From positions 1-53,245 of the IMG/VR virus record IMGVR_UViG_3300032246_001650: 53,245 nucleotides of DNA. The stretch is one strand, 5' to 3'. Each line of letters starts with the position of its first letter. Within the stretch, counting starts at the first letter, position 1. The notes below the pieces were generated by a model, which was given only the letters and a program-made list of their open reading frames with translations, did no database searches and was not told where the DNA came from. Positions 38,098-43,693 of this stretch are shown one piece after another. The stretch is from a virus. Position numbers and translations under genes: made by a program.

Positions 38098-38901
38098 ATG
38101 TTAGACATTAGAAACACAAATTTCATCACTAAATCAGAAATTAAAAATCGCGCTAAATCAATTTTTACAGAAACAGGCGCTCCAAATGTAAGTGATAAAT
38201 ACGCTCACATTTCAACTGAAAAAATCATTGATGATATGGAATTGTTAGGTTGGGGAGTAGTAGATGCTAAAGAAGTTAAAGCACGTAAAGGTATTGGTTT
38301 CCAAAAACACTTAGTTGTGTTCCGTAATAATGAAATTCAGATCACTTCAGAAGATGGTGATAATGTTTATCCACAAATTCTATTAACAAATTCACATGAC
38401 GGTAAAAATGCATTTACTTTCACAGCTGGTTTGTTCCGTATGGTTTGTGAAAATGGTTTGGTTGTTTCAAGCCGTGAATTTGAAAATATGAAAATTCGTC
38501 ATTACGGTTACACGTTTGAAGAATTACAAGAAGTGATTAAAACAATGGTTGAAAAATTACCATTGACAGTTGAATCACTTAACAAATTCCGTTCTGTAGA
38601 ATTAGGTCAAGAACAAGCACTTGATTTTGCTAAAAAAGCTTTGTTAACTCGTTTTGATGAAAATGAATTAGAAAACATCAAAATTGATTTTAATGATTTA
38701 CTTACACCAGTTCGTAAAGAAGATAAAGGTTCTGATTTATGGTCTGTGTATAATGTAATTCAAGAAAAATTAACGCATGGTATGTTTAACTATGGTTATG
38801 GTAATAAAGTTCGTAAAGCTCGTAAAATTAAAAACTTTAATAAAGATTTAGAATTGAACGAGAAATTATACGATTTGGCACTTGAATACGTTCCCGCATA
38901 A
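38098..38901 (+). CDS. DUF932 family protein
   Basis: 267 aa. SDKYAHISTEKIIDDMELLGWGVVDAKEVKARKGIGFQKHLVVFRN and FTAGLFRMVCENGLVV are the DUF932 pattern found in phage and plasmid proteins, thought to be linked to replication or restriction evasion but not defined. Strong promoter and AGAGTTATG start suggest high expression. Confidence 0.8.
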   Translation: MLDIRNTNFITKSEIKNRAKSIFTETGAPNVSDKYAHISTEKIIDDMELLGWGVVDAKEVKARKGIGFQKHLVVFRNNEIQITSEDGDNVYPQILLTNSHDGKNAFTFTAGLFRMVCENGLVVSSREFENMKIRHYGYTFEELQEVIKTMVEKLPLTVESLNKFRSVELGQEQALDFAKKALLTRFDENELENIKIDFNDLLTPVRKEDKGSDLWSVYNVIQEKLTHGMFNYGYGNKVRKARKIKNFNKDLELNEKLYDLALEYVPA

Positions 38902-38917
38902 AGGGAATGTATTTAAG

Positions 38918-38950
38918 TTTGGCAATTTGGAAGTTCTTTTATATATTTAT
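38918..38950 (+). promoter_or_regulatory. Promoter of the tRNA array
   Basis: TTTGGC at 38918 and TATATATTTA around 38941-38950, with GTTCTTTTATATA overlapping the spacer. tRNA-Leu starts at 38965. Confidence 0.65.
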
Positions 38951-38964
38951 ATCAATAAATAATT

Positions 38965-39050
38965 GCCGCGGTGGGGAAACAGGTAGACCCGCAAGACTTA
39001 AAATCTTGTTCGCCGAAAGGTGAGTGCCGGTTCGATTCCGGCCCGCGGTA
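38965..39050 (+). tRNA. tRNA-Leu(TAA)
   Basis: Acceptor GCCGCGG/CCGCGGT, anticodon loop CTTAAAA between CAAGA/TCTTG, long variable arm, T loop TTCGATT, discriminator A; no encoded CCA. Confidence 0.93.
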
Positions 39051-39081
39051 CAAAAATAAAAAATTATAATATTTATACAAA

Positions 39082-39234
39082 ATGAAAAAAGTTATTTTAG
39101 CGATCGCAGTAATGTTTGTTTTAGCTTCTTGTGCTAACAACACTTCAGAATCAATTGATATTGATTCATTGTCAGCTGATTCTATCACCGTTGATACGAT
39201 TTCAGTGGACACTACAGGCACGGACAGCCTTTAA
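39082..39234 (+). CDS. Small lipoprotein, 50 aa
   Basis: Signal peptide MKKVILAIAVMFVLASC with lipobox LASC (Cys17), then an acidic Ser/Thr-rich tail (DSLSADSITVDTISVDTTGTDS). It sits inside the tRNA array between Leu and Thr tRNAs. An envelope role such as blocking superinfection is possible but unsupported. Confidence 0.65.
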   Translation: MKKVILAIAVMFVLASCANNTSESIDIDSLSADSITVDTISVDTTGTDSL

Positions 39235-39244
39235 TTGTCCTTTA

Positions 39245-39318
39245 AGCTTCTGTAGTTTAGCAGGTAAAACTTCGGATTTGTAACCCGACGTCCCCAGTTC
39301 GACCCTGGGTGGAAGCTC
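39245..39318 (+). tRNA. tRNA-Thr(TGT)
   Basis: Acceptor AGCTTCT/GGAAGCT, anticodon loop TTTGTAA (stem TCGGA/CCCGA, last pair A-C), T arm CCCAG-TTCGACC-CTGGG. Confidence 0.85.
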
Positions 39319-39324
39319 AATAAT

Positions 39325-39397
39325 GCGATAGTAGCTCAGTTGGTAGAGCATCACCTTGCCAAGGTGAGGGTCGCAGGTTCGAACCCTGTCTATCGCT
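39325..39397 (+). tRNA. tRNA-Gly(GCC)
   Basis: Acceptor GCGATAG/CTATCGC, anticodon arm TCACC-TTGCCAA-GGTGA, T loop TTCGAAC. Confidence 0.94.
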
Positions 39398-39417
39398 CAG
39401 AATGTTGAGAATGGGAG

Positions 39418-39452
39418 CTTATTCCACAACAACCACTGCAGTGGTAAATAAG
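39418..39452 (+). ncRNA. Inter-tRNA hairpin
   Basis: CTTATT/AATAAG (39418-39423, 39447-39452) encloses the 14-nt palindrome ACCACTGCAGTGGT (39432-39445). Purpose unknown; it fills most of the Gly-Gly spacer. Confidence 0.5.
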
Positions 39453-39457
39453 TGCCT

Positions 39458-39531
39458 GCGGGTGTCGTATAATGGTTTTATTATATTAGACTTCCAATCT
39501 AAGGATGAGAGTTCGATTCTCTCCACCCGCT
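39458..39531 (+). tRNA. tRNA-Gly(TCC)
   Basis: Acceptor GCGGGTG/CACCCGC, anticodon arm TTAGA-CTTCCAA-TCTAA, T arm GAGAG-TTCGATT-CTCTC. Confidence 0.93.
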
Positions 39532-39569
39532 CCAAAAAGAAAAAAAAAAGAAAAAAAAATTTAATATAG

Positions 39570-39601
39570 TTTGGCATTTTGAAATTCCTTACATATATTT
39601 A
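39570..39601 (+). promoter_or_regulatory. Phage promoter
   Basis: TTTGGC at 39570 and ACATATATTTA at 39591; leader TAACATATT follows. Confidence 0.68.
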
Positions 39602-39625
39602 TAACATATTAAAAAACATAAAAAA

Positions 39626-39721
39626 ATGAAACATTGTCAGTCATATCAATTTAGTCTTAAAGCCGCTTGGATGAATCGTCCGGTGTCTGAAGATATTAGA
39701 TTGAATGGGCTTATGATGTGA
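39626..39721 (+). CDS. Possible leader peptide, 31 aa
   Basis: ATG after an A-rich leader behind a promoter, product MKHCQSYQFSLKAAWMNRPV...; an intrinsic terminator follows 30 nt later, so this ORF plus terminator could be an attenuator ahead of the Phe tRNA, or simply a small gene. Confidence 0.4.
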   Translation: MKHCQSYQFSLKAAWMNRPVSEDIRLNGLMM

Positions 39722-39751
39722 TGTTTTTGAAACATATTGAAACACAAAGTA

Positions 39752-39779
39752 AGCCCGGTTCACAAGATCGGGTTTTTTT
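39752..39779 (+). terminator. Intrinsic terminator
   Basis: GCCCG / CGGGT stem around GTTCACAAGAT, then seven T. Confidence 0.55.
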
Positions 39780-39780
39780 A

Positions 39781-39793
39781 GTTCTTTGACATA
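39781..39793 (+). promoter_or_regulatory. boxA-like motif 1
   Basis: GTTCTTTGACATA, close to the rrn boxA core CTCTTTAACA. Just downstream of a terminator and upstream of tRNA-Phe. Confidence 0.5.
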
Positions 39794-39804
39794 TGAGAAG
39801 CAAT

Positions 39805-39877
39805 GCGACGGTAGCAAAGATGGTCAATGCGCTGGACTGAAAATCCAGTCATGCAGGTTCGAGTCCTGCCCGTCGCA
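39805..39877 (+). tRNA. tRNA-Phe(GAA)
   Basis: Acceptor GCGACGG/CCGTCGC, anticodon arm CTGGA-CTGAAAA-TCCAG, T arm GCAGG-TTCGAGT-CCTGC. Confidence 0.94.
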
Positions 39878-39887
39878 CAAATAATAT

Positions 39888-39963
39888 CGTGGGGTAGAGG
39901 AGGCAGGTTTATCTCATCCGCCTTGGACGCGGAGGCACGTGGGTTCGAATCCCACCTTCACGA
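39888..39963 (+). tRNA. tRNA-Pro(TGG)
   Basis: Acceptor CGTGGGG/CTTCACG (G-T pairs), anticodon arm TCCGC-CTTGGAC-GCGGA, T arm GTGGG-TTCGAAT-CCCAC. Confidence 0.92.
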
Positions 39964-39999
39964 CAAAAAAAATCGTATAATGTGAAATGCGCAATCACA

Positions 40000-40020
40000 G
40001 CAGGTTAAGCGATATCCTGC
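40000..40020 (+). ncRNA. Inter-tRNA hairpin
   Basis: GCAGG / CCTGC around TTAAGCGATAT in the Pro-Lys spacer (39964-40025). Confidence 0.45.
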
Positions 40021-40025
40021 ATTAT

Positions 40026-40099
40026 GACTTCGTAGCTCAATAGGTTAGAGCACCTCACTTTTAATGAGGGGGTTTCGAGTTCGAGTCTCGACGGGGTCA
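40026..40099 (+). tRNA. tRNA-Lys(TTT)
   Basis: Acceptor GACTTCG/CGGGGTC, anticodon arm CCTCA-CTTTTAA-TGAGG, T loop TTCGAGT. Confidence 0.93.
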
Positions 40100-40100
40100 C

Positions 40101-40186
40101 AAGCTGTTATGCTTCAGAAGTGCTAGTTAGTGAAACACCTAATTGATGAGCCCATCAAAAAGTGAGTAGTTTTTGTAGTAACTACT
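40101..40186 (+). ncRNA. Structured Lys-Val spacer
   Basis: Four successive hairpins: AAGC/GCTT (40101-40114), AGTTAG/CTAATT (40125-40144), GATG/CATC (40145-40156) and AGTAGTT/AACTACT (40165-40186). No ORF. Possibly a small RNA or a processing scaffold. Confidence 0.45.
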
Positions 40187-40206
40187 TAAAATTAAACTAC
40201 AAAGTT

Positions 40207-40279
40207 CTTTCCTTAACTCAATTGGCAGAGTGCTCTCTTTACATGGGAGGAGTTATTGGTTCGAGTCCAGTAGGAAAGA
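40207..40279 (+). tRNA. tRNA-Val(TAC)
   Basis: Acceptor CTTTCCT/AGGAAAG, anticodon arm CTCTC-TTTACAT-GGGAG, T arm ATTGG-TTCGAGT-CCAGT. Confidence 0.92.
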
Positions 40280-40287
40280 CAAAAAAT

Positions 40288-40369
40288 GCCAGTATCGCAT
40301 AGCGGCAATTGCAAGGGACTGTAAATCCCTCCTCTTCGGAGTTCGTAGGTTCGAGTCCTACTGCTGGCA
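40288..40369 (+). tRNA. tRNA-Tyr(GTA)
   Basis: Acceptor GCCAGTA/TGCTGGC, anticodon loop CTGTAAA, long variable arm as in bacterial tRNA-Tyr, T arm GTAGG-TTCGAGT-CCTAC. Confidence 0.94.
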
Positions 40370-40380
40370 CTAATTAGATG

Positions 40381-40440
40381 AAAGACACTTCAGAGATGGT
40401 TGACAGGAATCGGCGTTAGCGGTTCTAATAAGTGTTTTTT
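40381..40440 (+). ncRNA. Structured Tyr-Ile spacer with 10-bp closing stem
   Basis: AAAGACACTT (40381-40390) pairs with AAGTGTTTTT (40430-40439, one G-T). Inside, GAATCG/CGGTTC (40407-40425) makes a 6-bp arm with a 7-nt loop GCGTTAG, like an anticodon arm, and GAGATGGTTGAC resembles a D arm. It may be a decayed tRNA-Ser or a terminator-like RNA. Confidence 0.5.
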
Positions 40441-40476
40441 AGTATGAAGTACAAATACTAAATAGTCTGATTATTT

Positions 40477-40550
40477 GGAGATATAGCTCAATTGGTTAGA
40501 GCACTTGCCTGATACGCAAGGGGTTATAGGTTCAAGTCCTGTTTTCTCCA
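40477..40550 (+). tRNA. tRNA-Ile(GAT)
   Basis: Acceptor GGAGATA/TTTCTCC, anticodon arm CTTGC-CTGATAC-GCAAG, T arm ATAGG-TTCAAGT-CCTGT. Confidence 0.93.
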
Positions 40551-40559
40551 CAACTAAAT

Positions 40560-40632
40560 GGTGTATGTAGCTCAGAGGAAGAGTATCCGCTTGTGACGCG
40601 GAAGGTCGGGATTTCGAAATTCCTCATACACC
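40560..40632 (+). tRNA. tRNA-His(GTG)
   Basis: Acceptor GTGTATG/CATACAC, anticodon arm TCCGC-TTGTGAC-GCGGA; G at -1 (40560) faces discriminator C, as expected for tRNA-His. Confidence 0.93.
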
Positions 40633-40639
40633 CCAAATT

Positions 40640-40723
40640 GGAGAGTAAAACAGTAAGGTTGCTGTCACCGCCTGCTAAGCGAGTGGTACTTTCGGGTATG
40701 AATTTCGACTATTCTGCTCTCCG
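40640..40723 (+). tRNA. tRNA-Ser(GCT)
   Basis: Acceptor GGAGAGT/GCTCTCC, anticodon loop CTGCTAA on a CGC/GCG stem, long variable arm, T arm GAAT-TTCGACT-ATTC with one weak pair, discriminator G. Confidence 0.82.
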
Positions 40724-40753
40724 CTATGTAAAACTATTTATAAAAAACAGATT

Positions 40754-41206
40754 ATGAACTTCAGGACTCTATCAAACAGAAAAACAGTTGACTTAGTTGA
40801 CTATGTTAAAGCGTATTTAAACGACAATCCCGACACAGAATTGTTAGTTGGGTGCGATTCGCAAAACTATGCATATAACACGACATATGCAACTGTAGTT
40901 GCACTTTATAAACCAAAGGGCGGCGCGCATGTTTTATTTAATAAGGAAATTTTACCTATTGAAAGAACAAGACAAGTACGTTTAATGAATGAAGTTTGGA
41001 AATCTATTGAAGTAGCAGAATTATTAAAAAATTCAGGTTTACCTCAAGTTAAATATATTGACATAGACATCAACCCAGACAAAAAATATAAATCAAATGA
41101 AGTGTTAAGAGCAGCAGTTGGTTTAGTTGAAGGTATGGGTTATACAGTTAGATACAAATCAATGGGTGTAGCTGCAACTTACGCCGCAGATATGTTAGTA
41201 AAGTAA
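40754..41206 (+). CDS. YkuK-like (DUF458) RNase H-fold protein
   Basis: 150 aa, the usual size. LLVGCDSQNYAYNTTYATVVALY near 31-53 carries the first catalytic Asp; KYIDIDINPDKKYKSN supplies a second acidic cluster; a final Asp near the C-terminus (AADMLVK). The family is predicted to have an RNase H-like nuclease fold. Its location inside the tRNA array suggests RNA processing, by inference. Confidence 0.8.
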   Translation: MNFRTLSNRKTVDLVDYVKAYLNDNPDTELLVGCDSQNYAYNTTYATVVALYKPKGGAHVLFNKEILPIERTRQVRLMNEVWKSIEVAELLKNSGLPQVKYIDIDINPDKKYKSNEVLRAAVGLVEGMGYTVRYKSMGVAATYAADMLVK

Positions 41207-41213
41207 CTAACAC

Positions 41214-41287
41214 GGTTCCTTAGCTTAATGGATTAAAGCACTTCGCTACGAACGAAGAGAGTATAGGTTCGAGTCCTATAGGAACCT
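41214..41287 (+). tRNA. tRNA-Arg(ACG)
   Basis: Acceptor GGTTCCT/AGGAACC, anticodon arm CTTCG-CTACGAA-CGAAG, T arm TATAGG-TTCGAGT-CCTATA. A34 would need the host TadA deaminase to read CGN. Confidence 0.93.
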
Positions 41288-41295
41288 CAAAATAT

Positions 41296-41366
41296 GGTCA
41301 GTTGTCCGATTGGTAAGGTGTGGCTCTGCAAAAGCCTTTATATAGGTTCAAATCCTATACTGACCT
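41296..41366 (+). tRNA. tRNA-Cys(GCA)
   Basis: Acceptor GGTCAGT/ACTGACC, anticodon loop CTGCAAA on GGCT/AGCC, T arm ATAGG-TTCAAAT-CCTAT. Confidence 0.92.
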
Positions 41367-41373
41367 CAAAAAT

Positions 41374-41444
41374 ACGAGTGTGGTGAAATGGTATCATTTT
41401 GCTCTCCAAAAGCAAAGTTGAGGGTTCGAATCCTTCCACTCGTG
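41374..41444 (+). tRNA. tRNA-Trp(CCA)
   Basis: Acceptor ACGAGTG/CACTCGT, anticodon arm TTGCT-CTCCAAA-AGCAA, T loop TTCGAAT, discriminator G. Confidence 0.92.
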
Positions 41445-41460
41445 CTCGAATGTTTTTTAT

Positions 41461-41478
41461 GTTCTTTGACATATTTAT
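41461..41478 (+). promoter_or_regulatory. boxA-like motif 2 / ATATTTAT box
   Basis: GTTCTTTGACATATTTAT combines the boxA-like string with an ATATTTAT box 6 nt before the HNH ATG, so it could act as antiterminator or as a leaderless promoter. Confidence 0.45.
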
Positions 41479-41483
41479 TATTG

Positions 41484-42137
41484 ATGGTAGATATCAAAAA
41501 TAATTTAGAAAAAATTTTATCTGGAGAGATAAAATTACAATATTGTGCTTCTATAAGAAAACATATATTATTAAATAATATATTTGATTATAAATGTAAT
41601 AAATGTGGAATTCATGAATGGATGGGACAAAAAATTACATTGGAAATAGAACATAAAGATGGAGATAATTGGAATAATAAAAAAGAAAATTTAGAGTTTT
41701 TATGTCCTAATTGTCATTCATTAACATCTACTTTTAGAAAAAAGAAAAATAAAAAACAAAAAAATATAATAAGTGATGAAGAAATAATAGAAGCATTAAA
41801 AAACAATAAAAACATAAATCAAACATTGGTATCTCTAGGAATGGACAATTCAGGAGGTAACTATAAAAGGGTAATCAAAATATGTCAGAACAATAAAATA
41901 GAAATACCTAAAATAAAAAGAGAAAAAATAAAAAAAGAATCAGAATATGATAAAAAATTAACTGAAAGAATCAATAATATATTAAAAGCTAATATTGATT
42001 TTACTCAAAGAGGATGGAGATTGAAAGTAGAAGAAGTAACAGGAATCCAACCTCAAAGAGCAGATAAGTTTATTGTAAGATATTTTCCAGAATTAAAAGA
42101 TATTTTATATAAACATAAAGATAAAAAAGAAGGTTAA
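41484..42137 (+). CDS. HNH endonuclease inside the tRNA array
   Basis: 217 aa from the ATG at 41484; a longer frame would start within tRNA-Trp. Zinc-binding CNKCGIHEW, HNH core LEIEHKDGDNWNNKKENLEFLCPNCHS, then a basic helical C-terminus. Probable mobile gene inserted between tRNA-Trp and the next promoter. Confidence 0.87.
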   Translation: MVDIKNNLEKILSGEIKLQYCASIRKHILLNNIFDYKCNKCGIHEWMGQKITLEIEHKDGDNWNNKKENLEFLCPNCHSLTSTFRKKKNKKQKNIISDEEIIEALKNNKNINQTLVSLGMDNSGGNYKRVIKICQNNKIEIPKIKREKIKKESEYDKKLTERINNILKANIDFTQRGWRLKVEEVTGIQPQRADKFIVRYFPELKDILYKHKDKKEG

Positions 42138-42153
42138 AAGTTTTTAAAACAGG

Positions 42154-42185
42154 TTTGGCCTTCGTAAAACATGATGTTATATTTA
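42154..42185 (+). promoter_or_regulatory. Phage promoter restarting the tRNA array
   Basis: TTTGGC at 42154, TGTTATATTTA at 42175. Confidence 0.75.
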
Positions 42186-42209
42186 CGTCATAATAAAAAG
42201 AAATAAAAA

Positions 42210-42222
42210 GTTCTTTGACATA
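42210..42222 (+). promoter_or_regulatory. boxA-like motif 3
   Basis: GTTCTTTGACATA, placed 25 nt after the promoter and 12 nt before tRNA-Leu(TAG), the position expected for an antitermination signal in a stable-RNA leader. Confidence 0.58.
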
Positions 42223-42234
42223 CGAGAAACAAAT

Positions 42235-42317
42235 GCCGAGGTGGTGGAAATGGTAGACACACCGGTCTTAGAAACCGGAGCCTTAAAAGCATGCGAGTTC
42301 GACTCTCGCCCCCGGTA
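42235..42317 (+). tRNA. tRNA-Leu(TAG)
   Basis: Acceptor GCCGAGG/CCCCGGT (one A-C mismatch), anticodon arm CCGGT-CTTAGAA-ACCGG, variable arm, T arm GCGAG-TTCGACT-CTCGC. Confidence 0.9.
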
Positions 42318-42326
42318 CAAAAATAT

Positions 42327-42398
42327 TCACTCATAGCTCAGCGGTAGAGCAAGCGGCTGTTAACCGCTAGGTCATAGGTTCGAATCCTATTGAGTGAG
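42327..42398 (+). tRNA. tRNA-Asn(GTT)
   Basis: Acceptor TCACTCA/TGAGTGA, anticodon arm AGCGG-CTGTTAA-CCGCT, T arm ATAGG-TTCGAAT-CCTAT. Confidence 0.93.
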
Positions 42399-42407
42399 CC
42401 AATAAAT

Positions 42408-42480
42408 GCTCCTGTCGTCTAATAGGTTAGGACGCCTCCCTTTCACGGAGATAACGCGAGTTCGAATCTCGTCGGGAGTA
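42408..42480 (+). tRNA. tRNA-Glu(TTC)
   Basis: Acceptor GCTCCTG/CGGGAGT, anticodon loop CTTTCAC on CTCC/GGAG, T arm GCGAG-TTCGAAT-CTCGT. Confidence 0.92.
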
Positions 42481-42499
42481 CCAAATCATGGGCAGTCGA

Positions 42500-42578
42500 T
42501 TAATTAGCGGCAACTAATTTAAGTACTGTATGTGATCTGATATGTATGAGTAACTTGCCGGTGAAAGTATGTAACAGT
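42500..42578 (+). ncRNA. Structured Glu spacer
   Basis: AATTAG/CTAATT (42502-42519) hairpin, then ACTGT (42525-42529) pairing with ACAGT (42574-42578). No ORF; precedes the aberrant tRNA. Confidence 0.42.
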
Positions 42579-42579
42579 T

Positions 42580-42652
42580 TTTCTTAAATGGTGTAAGATG
42601 GGTTAGCACACCGCGCGTAGCGGAGGCCGAGGTTCAAGTCCTCATGAGAAAC
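42580..42652 (+). tRNA. Aberrant tRNA with altered anticodon loop
   Basis: Acceptor TTTCTTA/TGAGAAA, D-arm-like GTG/CAC and T arm GAGG-TTCAAGT-CCTC are present. The anticodon arm is CCGC-GCGTA-GCGG (5-nt loop) or CACCG-CGCGTAG-CGGAG with one mismatch and G at position 33; the latter would read CGT (Thr). Either way it is non-standard, so function is doubtful. Confidence 0.55.
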
Positions 42653-42663
42653 AAAAAATATAT

Positions 42664-42738
42664 TGCGGGGAAGATGAGCCGGTGCACACACGAGTCTCAT
42701 AAGCTCGGACTAGGTGGGTTCAACTCCCACTCCCGCAA
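42664..42738 (+). tRNA. tRNA-Met(CAT)
   Basis: Acceptor TGCGGGG/TCCCGCA, anticodon arm CGAGT-CTCATAA-GCTCG, T arm GTGGG-TTCAACT-CCCAC. Whether elongator, initiator or lysidine-modified Ile cannot be decided by eye. Confidence 0.88.
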
Positions 42739-42746
42739 CTATAAAT

Positions 42747-42817
42747 TGTCCTTTAGAATAATGGCAGTTCACCTGACTTTGACTCAGGGCGTGTTGGTTC
42801 GAATCCAGCAGGGACAA
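42747..42817 (+). tRNA. tRNA-Gln(TTG)
   Basis: Acceptor TGTCCTT/AGGGACA, anticodon arm CCTGA-CTTTGAC-TCAGG, T arm GTTGG-TTCGAAT-CCAGC. Confidence 0.93.
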
Positions 42818-42829
42818 CAAAAAATAAAT

Positions 42830-42904
42830 GGGCTTGCATGTACCAAGGCTAGGCGATTCTCCTTTGCACGGAGAGTGTGGTGAGTTCGATTCTCACCGGG
42901 TCCA
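42830..42904 (+). tRNA. tRNA-Ala(TGC)
   Basis: Acceptor GGGCTTG/CGGGTCC, anticodon arm TCTCC-TTTGCAC-GGAGA, T arm GTGAG-TTCGATT-CTCAC. The acceptor lacks the canonical G3-T70 context only in neighbours; G3-T70 itself is present. Confidence 0.92.
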
Positions 42905-42908
42905 CAAA

Positions 42909-43021
42909 AACATAATATGGGTAGGTAGGATGTTAGTAGTCGTTCCCTAAATCACGGACTAACAAGGTAAAGCGTTCAGATTAAAAATTAGGTAAACGTT
43001 ATTAAAGTAGTATTATGTTTT
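42909..43021 (+). ncRNA. Structured Ala-Asp spacer with 9-bp closing stem
   Basis: AACATAATA just after tRNA-Ala pairs perfectly with TATTATGTT near 43011-43019, followed by TTTATTT. The interior has GGGTAGGTAGG, also seen (AGTAGGTAGG) in the next structured spacer. Possible small RNA with terminator. Confidence 0.5.
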
Positions 43022-43026
43022 TATTT

Positions 43027-43100
43027 GGCTCGTTAGTAGAGATGGTTACAATGTCGCCCTGTCACGGCGAAGGTCACGGGTTCGAGTCCCGTACGAGCCG
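43027..43100 (+). tRNA. tRNA-Asp(GTC)
   Basis: Acceptor GGCTCGT/ACGAGCC, anticodon arm TCGCC-CTGTCAC-GGCGA, T arm ACGGG-TTCGAGT-CCCGT. Confidence 0.94.
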
Positions 43101-43102
43101 CC

Positions 43103-43225
43103 AAGAAAAGCAGTGAAGCTGTAATTGAGAGGTAGAGTGTTTTAAATACCAAAAAAGGGTTAATAGTAGGTAGGCGTCACTCATTGCACTCAATCAGTAA
43201 CCCCGAAAGACCCGAAGCTTTTCTT
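43103..43225 (+). ncRNA. Structured Asp-Ser spacer with 9-bp closing stem
   Basis: AAGAAAAGC (43103-43111) pairs with GCTTTTCTT (43217-43225). Inside, ATTGAG/CTCAAT and GGGTT/AACCC can also pair, giving a branched 123-nt RNA. No ORF and no known RNA family recognised. Confidence 0.55.
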
Positions 43226-43230
43226 ATTAC

Positions 43231-43318
43231 GGAAGTTTGGCAGAGATGGATGATTGCACCGGTCTTGAAAACCGGCATACCAGAAATGGTATCGGGGGTT
43301 CGAATCCCTCATCTTCCG
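43231..43318 (+). tRNA. tRNA-Ser(TGA)
   Basis: Acceptor GGAAGTT/ATCTTCC (one T-T), anticodon arm CCGGT-CTTGAAA-ACCGG, variable arm ATACCA...TGGTAT, T loop TTCGAAT, discriminator G. Confidence 0.92.
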
Positions 43319-43325
43319 CAACTAT

Positions 43326-43397
43326 GGTTCCATAGTTAAATGGATATAACAAGACTCTTCTAAAGTCTGGTTCGTGGTTCGATTCCACGTGGAACTA
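43326..43397 (+). tRNA. tRNA-Arg(TCT)
   Basis: Acceptor GGTTCCA/TGGAACT, anticodon arm AGACT-CTTCTAA-AGTCT, T arm CGTGG-TTCGATT-CCACG. Confidence 0.93.
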
Positions 43398-43403
43398 CAA
43401 AAA

Positions 43404-43471
43404 GGGATGCTTACAGCAATTTTTTTAACTATCAAACTTTTAATTTGAAAACAGTAAAAACACAGCATCCC
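43404..43471 (+). ncRNA. Y-RNA-like element 1
   Basis: Basal stem GGGATGCT (43404-43411) / AGCATCCC (43464-43471), 8 bp. ACAGCAAT at 43413-43420 follows the 5' strand; an apical CAAA/TTTG (43433-43447) caps an A/T-rich loop. GTAACTTCTT follows. First of four copies before the Ro60-like gene. Confidence 0.65.
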
Positions 43472-43483
43472 GTAACTTCTTAA

Positions 43484-43549
43484 GGGCTTCTAACAGCAAC
43501 TATTAAAAACTCAAATTCCAAAATCATTTGACCGATAAAATAGAAGCCC
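43484..43549 (+). ncRNA. Y-RNA-like element 2
   Basis: Basal stem GGGCTTCT (43484-43491) / AGAAGCCC (43542-43549), 8 bp perfect. ACAGCAAC at 43493-43500, then TATTAAAAACT; apical CAAAT/ATTTG (43512-43530). The stem sequence differs from element 1 while pairing is kept, a covariation-like sign. Confidence 0.65.
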
Positions 43550-43578
43550 GTAAATTTTAAAAATCTCTTTTAATATAG

Positions 43579-43611
43579 TTTGGCTATGTAAAAGATTTAT
43601 ATTATATTAAT
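43579..43611 (+). promoter_or_regulatory. Phage promoter inside the Y-RNA-like array
   Basis: TTTGGC at 43579 and TATTATATTAA at about 43600. It lies between elements 2 and 3, so elements 3-4 and the Ro60-like gene can share a transcript. Confidence 0.72.
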
Positions 43612-43629
43612 ATTATAAAAGAAATTAAA

Positions 43630-43684
43630 AGGATTCAGACAGCAATTTTAAAAACTTTCATTGGTAGAAAAAATACGGAATCCT
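43630..43684 (+). ncRNA. Y-RNA-like element 3
   Basis: Basal stem AGGATTC (43630-43636) / GAATCCT (43678-43684). ACAGCAAT at 43639-43646 then TTTAAAAACTTTC; TTTC/GAAA can form the apex. GAAACTTCTT follows, matching the tail after element 1. Confidence 0.65.
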
Positions 43685-43693
43685 GAAACTTCT

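Noticed and set aside
40139-40170. Hammerhead-ribozyme-like string TTGATGAGCCCATCAAAAAG
   Set aside because: The core CUGAUGA and GAAA do not match and GATG/CATC simply forms a short hairpin.
42644-42883. 79-codon + strand ORF across the Met, Gln and Ala tRNAs
   Set aside because: It is a chance open frame through three tRNA genes.
43025-43030. TTTGGC at 43025 as another promoter
   Set aside because: It is the start of tRNA-Asp and no TATATTTA box follows at 21 nt.
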